DNA from: Inia geoffrensis
Taxonomy: Eukaryota > Chordata > Mammalia > Artiodactyla > Iniidae
NCBI GenBank assembly: GCA_036417435.1
Contig: CM070907.1
Span: forward strand, 59,876,001 to 59,940,000
Direction of reading: 5' to 3'
DNA: 64,000 bases
Shown here: piece after piece, positions 56,440 through 64,000 of the stretch
Layout: every line of letters begins with the position of its first letter
Position numbering within the stretch: the stretch's first letter is position 1
The notes under the pieces: generated by a model
Seen by the model: only the letters and a program-made list of their open reading frames with translations
What the model was told of the DNA's origin: nothing
Database searches by the model: none
Program-made: the position numbers and the translations under genes

Positions 56440-57845
56440 TACTGTCTTATGATTTTTCAGCCTTTGTGACTCTGTAAACCTGTCTCTAGCTCATATTTCA
56501 CCACTGTGGTCTCAAAGAACAAAAAGACCTTCACATATAAACAGACCTAAATGTTTCCTTTGCTCCTTGAACAGACCATCAGCAAGTATCTCACAGCCAA
56601 ATGCATGAACTTGACTACAGTGAAATCTCCCAATGTTACACAAATTTCAAGAGATTGAAAATTCATCTAGATAACACAAAACCAATTTTCATTATAGCTT
56701 TAATTAAATTCCATTGTGGTGTTTTATCTACCCACTTATCTGTCTTTGAAGTCTCCTATAAGGTCAGAAACTTTATCTGGCCATAAAAACTAAATAGATT
56801 TGGATGATTCTATCAGAAAACACTAAGGCCATTTCCTTATCTCTGTGAAATAGTTTTTTCTCTATACATACCTCTGATGACTACAGGAAGCAACTTTGGT
56901 TGTATTGTATTTTCCTAAATTTGCTCTAATTTCTTTTTTTTTTCCCTGCAGTTTTTCTGCTAAAAACTTAATTTTGTCCTTTTTGTAGGTATATGATTTT
57001 TTAAAGCATCAGTGCGAATCTTTGTATTTCTTCATCCTTTTGGATATTACATGAAATGTTATTTGTTGTACTGAAAATGCCTCCTCTACTTGTAATATTT
57101 ATTATTACCATCTGAAAACTTCTTCTGAGAACTAGGTAAAGGTTAACACTATATGTTCAAGCATACAACATGTTTCATATGCCTGAGGAAAACACCACAA
57201 AACAATGATCTTTCCATCCGTGACTTGTTTAAGTCAAGACTAGCTGCAAAGCATCAAATTTTCCATAACTGGAACCTTGATAACGTAAGATCCACTTCAT
57301 ATTAGACTAAACTGACACTCCCACCCAGAGGCTGTACCTCCCTTTTCATATATCCAAATCCTGTCCTTTTTCCAAGGCCCAGCTAGAGACCTACCATTGC
57401 CAAAATCCTTCCCTCCCTCTTTGAGCTACAACAGCACTGCTTAAATGCAGCACTCCCTACCATTTGCTGCGTTAGACAGTACTTGGCCAGATTTTTGCCA
57501 AAAATCAAACTCCTTTAAGAAGATTCCACAATGCTATATGTGTACAATGAGATTGCTCCTTAGAATTGTTAGAATGGATTTATTTGAAGAGCGGAAGGTA
57601 CCATGTCATGGTGAAAAGAATATGAACTTTGGCATTGCCTACAACTTCAACTCAAACCTAGCATTAAAAATGTGTGAATCTAAGAAACAATTAACAGATA
57701 AAAAAGGGAGTGTGATTTGTCTATGTTCATCCTAGTAATGAGTGATAGGTCTGGGGTCTAGGATCAAGTCTATCTCATTGCAAAGGATTCTCACCTTCTA
57801 CATATTACTATGGAATCAGAAGACAATAATACAATAATAACTGAG
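56440..57845. other. Unassigned DNA
   Basis: No gene or confident repeat. A possible very decayed MIR lies near 57600-57740 ('gtcatggtgaaaagaatatg', 'aatgagtgatagg'). Confidence 0.45.
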
Positions 57846-57849
57846 ATTT

Positions 57850-58595
57850 TCACATCCATATTCCTAGATTTAACACCTTTCCTAAAATCCAGCTACCTCC
57901 TCCATACTTTACCTGCACGTCTTGTCAATCTAAGCATCTCCAACATTAATTTTCATTGATCCTTCAAACTCTTCTTTCTCTTGGGTGTATCATACATCCC
58001 AAGAATAATATCTGCCCAGCCACTCCAATTCAGAACATATTTGATATCTCCATTTCCCTTACCACCTTCCACCCAGACCAATCAGTCATCACTTTAACTC
58101 TCACACTTACTGCTAAAACGATGCAAAACCATCACAATCTTGTGACTGTTCAGTTCAGCCCTCATCACATGGGAGTCCTGACTATGGTGACAGTCTTCTA
58201 ACCACCTTTTCGCCTCCATCCAATTCATCCTCCACATGGTGGTCAGTGTTACATTTCTAAAATAATAATCTGGTCACATCTCTTTTCATGTTGCAATTAC
58301 TCCCTCTATACTGCCTTCAATATAAAATCCAATTTATGCAGAATTCAAGCTTATTCACAAACCTCTTCTCTAATGTCTTTTTCCCTCACACATATATTCA
58401 CACACCCACATTGAACAACCAGCTGTTTCCTGAAGGTGCCTTATAGTTTCACATATTTATGCCTTTGCATATGCTATTCCTTCTACCTAGAAGCCCCTGA
58501 TACTGCATGAAAGCCACATAATTATCCTTCAGAATTCATCTCCTATGCCACTTCTACTCAGAAGCTTTGCAGAACTCTTTTCTTCTGGACAGAAA
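57850..58595 (+). repeat. L2 LINE
   Basis: Long run of L2 coding-region phrases in order: 'acctcctccatactttacct', 'ctccatttcccttaccacct', 'ataatctggtcacatctctt', 'ccttcaatataaaatccaat', 'cctttgcatatgctattcct', 'agaattcatctcctatgcca'. Confidence 0.8.
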
Positions 58596-58635
58596 AAAAA
58601 ATTCACTTATTCTATTTACCCAATGCATATTTTTC

Positions 58636-58990
58636 AAACCATATACAAAAATAAACTCAAGATGGATTCAAGACCTAAATTTAAGACTGGAAACTATAAA
58701 GTTCCTAGAAGAAAACATAGAATACTTTTTGACATGTCATAGCAATAATTTTTTTGGATCTGTCTCCTGACACAAAGGAGACAAAAGCAAAAATTGTAAA
58801 AAATGGGACCTAATTGAATTTAAAAGTTTGCAAAGCAAAGGAAACCACTGACAAAATGAAAAGACAGCCTACTGAATGGGAGAAAATATTTGCAAATGAT
58901 GTTACCAATAAGAGTTTCATATCCAAAATACATAAATGCTTCATACAACTCAATATCAAAAGAAACAAGCTAATTAAAAAATGAGAAGAG
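58636..58990 (+). pseudogene. Old L1 ORF2 fragment (L1D)
   Basis: L1 ORF2 C-terminal coding sequence in plus orientation: 'taaactcaagatggattcaa' (TGG retained at the codon that is TAG in L1A/L1C), 'agaagaaaacatagaatact', 'gcaaaggaaaccactgacaa' and 'tgaatgggagaaaatatttg'. Interrupted by stops and a deletion near 58800. It is cut at about 58990 by the L1E insertion. Confidence 0.8.
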
Positions 58991-59009
58991 TTTATTTCTG
59001 TATATCATG

Positions 59010-61435
59010 TGAGAAAATGTTCTAATTTCATTTTTACAGGTAGCTGTCCAGTTTCCCCAGCACCACTTATTGAAGAGACTCTCTTTTTTCCAGTGTATAT
59101 TCTTGCCTCCTTTGTCATAGATTAATTGAACATAGGTGCATGGGTTTATATCTGGGCTCTCTATCCTGTTCAATTGATCTATATTTCTGTTTTTGTGCCA
59201 GTACCATGCTCTTTTGATGACTGTAGCTTTGTAGTATAGTCTGAAGTCAGGGAGTGTGATTCCTCCAGCTCTGTTCTTCTTTCTCAATATTACTTTGGCT
59301 ATTTGGGGTCTTTTGTGTTTCCATACAACTTTTAGAATTATTTGTTCTGCATTAAGTCCCCTACATACGAACCTTCAAGTTGCGAACTTTCAAAGATGTG
59401 AACATGTATCATTGGATCATTTTTTCAAGAGGGTAGATAGAATTGAATCCAGTAAGGAACCAGAACATGTGCCATCAATGTCAGGCATGAGTGAAATTGC
59501 AGCTTGTCCTCTATCTCCTATTGCTGATTATCCTTCAGCTATACCATCTCCCACCTCAACTCCCTCCTCCAGTCAGTAACTCTTCCTGCCTGTTCATTTG
59601 ATGGCAGTCCCTGTATGCCAGCAGTTGTACTGTACTACTGTACTTTTCAATGTACCATACTGTAAGATTAAAAATGTTTTCTTTATTTTTTGTGTTTGTT
59701 TTTTATGTATTATTTGTGTGAAAAGTATTATAAACCTATTACAGTACAGAACTATATAGTCAATTGTGTTAGTTGGGTACCTAGGCTAATGTCGTTGGAC
59801 TTACAAACAAATTGGACTTATGAATGTGCTCTCAGAACAGAACTTGTCTGTATGTAAGGGACTTACTGTACTTCTGTCAAAAAAGGTCATTGGTATTTTC
59901 CTAGGGATTGCATTGAATCTGTAGATTGCCTTGGGTAGTAAGTCATTTTAACAATATTAATTCTTCCAATACAAGAACATGGTATATCTTTCCATCTGTT
60001 TGTACCATCTTCAGTTTCTTTCATCAGTGTCATAGTTTTCCAAGTGAAAGACAAGTCTTTCACTTCCCTAGGTAAGTTTATTCCTAGATACTTTATTCTT
60101 TTCAGTGCAATGGTAAATGGGATTGTTTCCTTAATTTCTCTTTCTGGGACATTCTCTAACACCATATGCAAAAACGAACTCAAAATGGATTAAAGACCTA
60201 AATGTAGGACCAAAACCCATAAAACTCCTAGAGGAAAACATAGGCAGAGCACTCTGACATAAATCATAGCAATATTTTTTTAGATCTGTCTTCTAAAACA
60301 GGAAATAAGAGCAAAAATAAACAAATGAGACCTAATTAAACTTAAAAGCTTTTGCATAGCAAAGGAAACCATAAACAAAATGAAAAGACAATCTACTGAA
60401 TGGGAGAAAATATTTGCAAATGATATGACCGATAAGGGGTTAATATCCAAAGTATATAAGCAGTTCATACAACTCAACATCAAAAAACCAACACAATTAA
60501 AGAATGTACAGAATAACTGAATAGACATTTTCCCAAAGAGGAAATGCAGATGGCCGAAAGGCTCATGAAAAGATGATCAACATTGCTAATCATCAGGGAA
60601 ATGCAAATCGAAACCACGATGAGATATCACCTCACACCTGTCAGAATGGCTACCATGAAAAAAACACAAATAACAAATTTTAGTGAGAATGTGTAGAAAA
60701 GGGAACCTTCCTATACTGTTGGTGGAAATGTAAATTGGTGCAGCCACTGTGGAAAACAGTGGAGGTTTCTCAGAAAGCTGAAGATAGAACTATCATATGA
60801 GGCAGGACTTCTCCTGAGCATATAACTGAAAAAATACAAAAACACTAATTAAAAAAGATACATGTAACCCAATGTTCATAGCCACATCATTTAGAATTGC
60901 CAAGATATGGAAGCACCCTAAGTGTCCATCAACAGATGAATGGATAAAGATGTGGTATACACACACACACCCATACATAATAGAGTATTACTCAGCCATA
61001 AAAAAGAATAAAATTTTGCCATTTTCAACAACATAGATGGACCTGGAGCATACTGTGATTAGTGAAATAAGTCAGACAAAGACAAATACTGTATGTTATC
61101 ATTTACATGTGGAATCTAAAAAATAAAACAAATAAATAAAACAAAATGGAAACAGACTCACAGATATAGAGCACAAACTTGTGGTTACCAGAAGGGAAAA
61201 GGAAAGGGGAAGGGGTGAGATAAAAGTAGGGGATTAAGAGATACCAACTACTATGTAAAAAATAAGTAAGCTACAAGGATATATTGTACAGCATAGGGAA
61301 TAGAGCCAATATTTTATAACTTTAAATGGAGTATAATTTATAAAAATTTTGAATCACTATATTTTACACCTGAACCTAATATGATGTTGTAAATCAACTT
61401 AGCTCAACTAAATAAAAAATAAATAAATAAAATCT
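59010..61435. mobile_element. L1 (L1E, L1MA-like) with 5' inversion
   Basis: The 5' half (60150 down to about 59010) is ORF2 sequence in minus orientation, covering the reverse transcriptase-distal region to '[13 protein letters not shown]'. The 3' half (about 60151-61435) is in plus orientation and starts at '[16 protein letters not shown]', precisely the next part of ORF2. It then runs through the C-terminus and an L1MA-type 3' UTR ('ggatatattgtacagcatag', 'acacctgaacctaatatgat') to an 'aataaataaataaa' tail. Contiguous halves in opposite orientation are the mark of twin priming. Flanks near 58972-58990 and 61449-61467 share a decayed 'taattaaaaatgaga(g)gaaga', a likely target duplication. 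A Tigger-like element interrupts the inverted half. Confidence 0.82.
59349..59870 (+). mobile_element. Tigger/pogo-type DNA transposon remnant
   Basis: Terminal inverted repeats: left 'taagtcccctacatacga' (59353-59370), right 'tatgtaagggacttactg' (59851-59868), followed by TA. Between them the plus strand keeps a short open frame ('FFKRVDRIESSKEPEHVPS' onward to TAA at 59579), a transposase C-terminal remnant directly behind the left repeat. The element is therefore an internally deleted derivative. L1E sequence flanks both sides ('tttgttctg' left, 'cttctgtcaaaa' right). The exact family within the Tigger group is uncertain. Confidence 0.75.
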
Positions 61436-61489
61436 ATGTTGAATTTAATTAAAATGAGAGGAAGATGTTTGTGTATCCATGCACACAAT

Positions 61490-61565
61490 CAGCATTTTTT
61501 TGAGCATCTACTAAGTGCTATGTACTCTATCAGGTGCTGGAGATCCATCACTAAGCAAAAGAAAC
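61490..61565 (-). repeat. L2 3'-end fragment, antisense
   Basis: 'gagcatctactaagtgctat' and 'tatcaggtgctggagatcca' are the reversed L2 3' terminus. Confidence 0.65.
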
Positions 61566-61654
61566 TAAGGGTAGATAGAGACAAGGATAGATAAAGTGCT
61601 CTGGGAGTTAATGGAAATAAAAAATATATCAATTTTATTTACTCAATAATTTTA

Positions 61655-62085
61655 TTTTGAGTTACTTTCCTATTGTTGTCATAACAAATTAACATAAACT
61701 TAGTTACATAAAACAACACACATTCATTATCTTATGGCTCTGGAAGCATGAAGTCCAAAATGGGTCCCACTGGGCTAAAATCAATATGTTGACAAGGCTG
61801 AATTCCCTCTTGAGGCCCAAGGGGAGAATCCATTTCATTGTCTTTTTCAGCTTTTACGGGTGGCCCCTTTGCACATCCAGCAGTATAGCATCTTCCGCTT
61901 TAAAGGATGCCTGTGATGACACTGGGCACAACTAACTTATCCAGGTTAATCACTTTAGTTTAAGGTCAGCTGATTAGCAACCCTAATCCCCACTTGCCAT
62001 GTAATGTAATATATTCTAAGTTTCAAGGATTAGGGTATAGGTATCTTTAGGGAAGGGGCATTATTTTGCCTACTACTGACACCCA
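61655..62085 (-). mobile_element. MLT1-like MaLR LTR, antisense (second copy)
   Basis: Same family and orientation as 17435-17945. Shared phrases are 'cctattgttgtcataacaaa', 'gtccaaaatgggtcccactg', 'ggtcagctgattagcaaccc' and 'ttattttgcctactact'. Confidence 0.7.
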
Positions 62086-62089
62086 AAGA

Positions 62090-62640
62090 ATAGGAATTAC
62101 ACTTTGTCCCTTCTTTTCAGGTGTTGGGAAATGTAGAAATGCAGACAGTTAGCCATTGATCAGCTCTCCTTTGATGGTGCATATTAAGATTATCTAGGAT
62201 ATTGCCAGAACAAGCAGGAAAGAAATTCCCCCCAAAATGTCTATTATCTTGTTTTCAAATATACAGAGCCAGATACTAGGTGGATGAGGAACACAGATTT
62301 CTGCAATATGGAGAGAGAGATAAAAATGCAAAATAAACTGTAACCTCTATACAGCCTACACTCTTCACCCCACTCCAGCTTTCCTTCTTGTGATCTGCTG
62401 CACCCAATCATGAAAATAATTTAAATCTATATTAACTGTGTAACTGACAAATCTCTTTCATCAGTTATATATTTGATGCTCAAAAAAGCCTGAAAAGAAA
62501 GAAATTTTATATGAATCTTACATTAACCATAGAACCTTAAGTTGTATAATCAAAAAGCCAGGGCCTGTGTTTTCTGCAAGATGGTGTGCTCCCTAGGTAA
62601 GCACTGTCCTCTTCCTTCCATCTTCTCATGTGTTCTTTAA
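62090..62640. other. Unassigned DNA
   Basis: No gene or recognised repeat. Confidence 0.5.
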
Positions 62641-62644
62641 AGTG

Positions 62645-63905
62645 TGAAATTGAATTTCTACTTGTACGAGGATGAAATAGACTTTTGTATAAATCTCCAG
62701 CCTTATCTAAAAATTAACTCAAAATGTAGCATAATAATAAATGGAAAACATAAAAATAAAACTTATAGAAAAAAATACAGGGCTTCCCTGGTGGCGCAGT
62801 GGTTGAGAGTCCGCCTGCCGATGCAGGGGACACGGGTTCGTGCCCCGGTCTGAGAAGATACCACATGCCGCGGAGCGGCTGGGCCCGTGAGCCATGGCCG
62901 CTGAGCCTGCGCGTCCGGAGCCTGTGCTCCGCAACGGGAGAGGCCACAACAGTGAGAGGCCCACGTACAGCAAAAACAAAACAAAACAAAAAAACAAGAA
63001 AATCTTCAAGATTTAGTGCTAGGTACGAAGTGCTAGGCAAAGAATTCTTACACTTGACACCAAAAGTACGATCTATAAAAGGAAATGAAAAACTGAACAT
63101 CATTAAAATTAAACTCTTTTGCTCTGTGAGAGAGTCTGTTAAGAGGCTTAAAATACAAGCTACTGACTTGGAGAAAATATTTGCAAACCACATATTTAAA
63201 AAGGATAAAATCTAGAATATATAAAGAACACTCAAAACTCAACAGTAAAAAAAAAAAAAAGATTAGAAAATGGGCAAATGACATGTACAGAAATTTCAAA
63301 AAAGAGAACATGAGGATAGCAAATAAGCACATGAAAGATGTTCAACATGATTAGCCATTAAAACAATGCAAGGTAAACCCAAAATGAAATGGCACTATGT
63401 AAATATCAGAAGAGCTAAAACAAAAAATAGTGACAACAACAAACACTCGTGGGGATGCAGAGAAACTGGATTACTGAGACACTGCTGATGAGAATATGAA
63501 ATAGTTTAGCCATCCTAGAATACAGTTTGACAGTTTCTTAAAAACCTAAATATGCAAGTACCATATAAACCAGAAATTACACCCTTGGGAATCTATCCCA
63601 TTGGAATTAAGAATTATCTTCACACAAAAACCTGTCCATAAATGTTTAAAGTAGCTTTATTTATAATAGCCCCCAAATGGAAATAACTCAGGTGTCCTTC
63701 AATGGGTGACTGCTTAAACAGTGGTATATCCATACCGTGGAACACTACTCAACAGTGAAAAGAAATTAACTATTGATATATACAACCTGGAAGAATTTCC
63801 AGTGAATTATGCTGAGTGAAAAAGCCAATCCCAAAAGGTTACATACTGTATTAATCCATTTATATAATTCTTGAAGTGACAAAGTTATAGAAATGATGAA
63901 AGTGG
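62645..63905 (+). mobile_element. Old L1 (L1M-type) ORF2 3' region and 3' UTR, plus strand, split by a SINE
   Basis: The left part (62705-62775) has 'aaaaattaactcaaaatgta', the usual ORF2 block. After the SINE it resumes with 'aagaaaatcttcaagattta' and 'cttacacttgacaccaaaag'. It continues with 'gacttggagaaaatatttgc', 'ttgggaatctatcccattgg', 'aatggaaataactcaggtgt' and 'ggaacactactcaacagtga' near 63738. Many stops and indels destroy the frame. It differs clearly from L1A-C, so it is an older family. It may continue past the right edge of the window. Confidence 0.82.
62781..62995 (+). mobile_element. CHR-type tRNA-derived SINE inside an old L1
   Basis: Starts 'ggcttccctggtggcgcagt'. The A-box-like 'tggcgcagtgg' is at 62792-62802 and the B-box-like 'ggttcgtgccc' at 62835-62845, as expected for an RNA polymerase III-driven tRNA-derived SINE. 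It ends 'gtgagaggcccacgtacagc' followed by an (aaaac)n tail. Low divergence marks a young copy. No unambiguous target duplication is readable because both flanks are A-rich. Confidence 0.93.
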
Positions 63906-64000
63906 TTACCAGTGTTTAAAGGGATGGAGGGCTCAAGAGAAGTAAATCTGGCTATAAAGCAGCAACATGAGGAATCCTTGTAGTGATTAAAGTATTCTAT

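Noticed and set aside
59256..59579. 107-codon plus-strand frame as a host gene
   Set aside because: The first part is antisense L1 and the rest is a Tigger-type transposase tail, so the frame is a chance fusion across an insertion boundary.

Overview
The window is non-coding mammalian nuclear DNA, almost certainly from a cetacean. The clearest clue is a set of tRNA-derived CHR-type SINEs (11073-11283, 23346-23662, two at 24378-24793, 62781-62995) with the 'ggcttccctggtggcgcagt' head found in whales, dolphins and their hippo/ruminant relatives. Abundant LINE-1 (L1), MIR, L2, MaLR, ERVL, hAT and Tigger-like remnants fit this. I found no host protein-coding exon, tRNA gene or rRNA gene. Essentially every long open frame is part of an L1 or a chance frame inside a repeat. 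Family names come from pattern recognition, not a database search, and edges of old repeats are good to about 20-50 bases.

Regions. 1-11 kb: mostly unassigned AT-rich DNA with MIR/L2 relics, an old antisense L1 and a diverged 285-bp tandem duplication. 11-15 kb: a SINE, a 17-bp minisatellite, a 5'-truncated L1 with a clean 15-bp target duplication, and an L2 split by a small L1 carrying a 5' inversion. 15-24.8 kb: MIR, L2, MLT1-like and old L1 relics, then SINEs including two head-to-tail copies. 24.9-38.9 kb: old antisense L1s; one (27660-38860, 'L1H') was hit by a hAT element and then by a full-length minus-strand L1 ('L1A', 30897-38591). 38.9-40.8 kb: a decayed ERVL-like internal region with a dUTPase-like stretch. 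42-51.5 kb: an L2 split by a full-length plus-strand L1 ('L1B'), itself split in its 5' UTR by a younger 5'-truncated L1 ('L1C'). 51.5-58.6 kb: mostly unassigned, with MIR and L2 relics. 58.6-64 kb: older L1s, one with an inverted 5' half that hosts a Tigger-like element, an MLT1-like LTR, and an L1 with a SINE inside it.

The only near-intact protein gene is L1A ORF1 (301 codons, full length, no internal stop). L1A ORF2 has one frameshift and three nonsense codons, so L1A cannot move by itself. The most interesting signal is that L1A and the separately inserted L1C carry the same in-frame TAG in ORF2, while L1B has the usual TGG there. L1A, L1C and the small L1 at 13973-14391 also appear to carry 3'-transduced flanking sequence. 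I did not find a new multi-gene system; the value of the window is its well-preserved record of nested retrotransposition.
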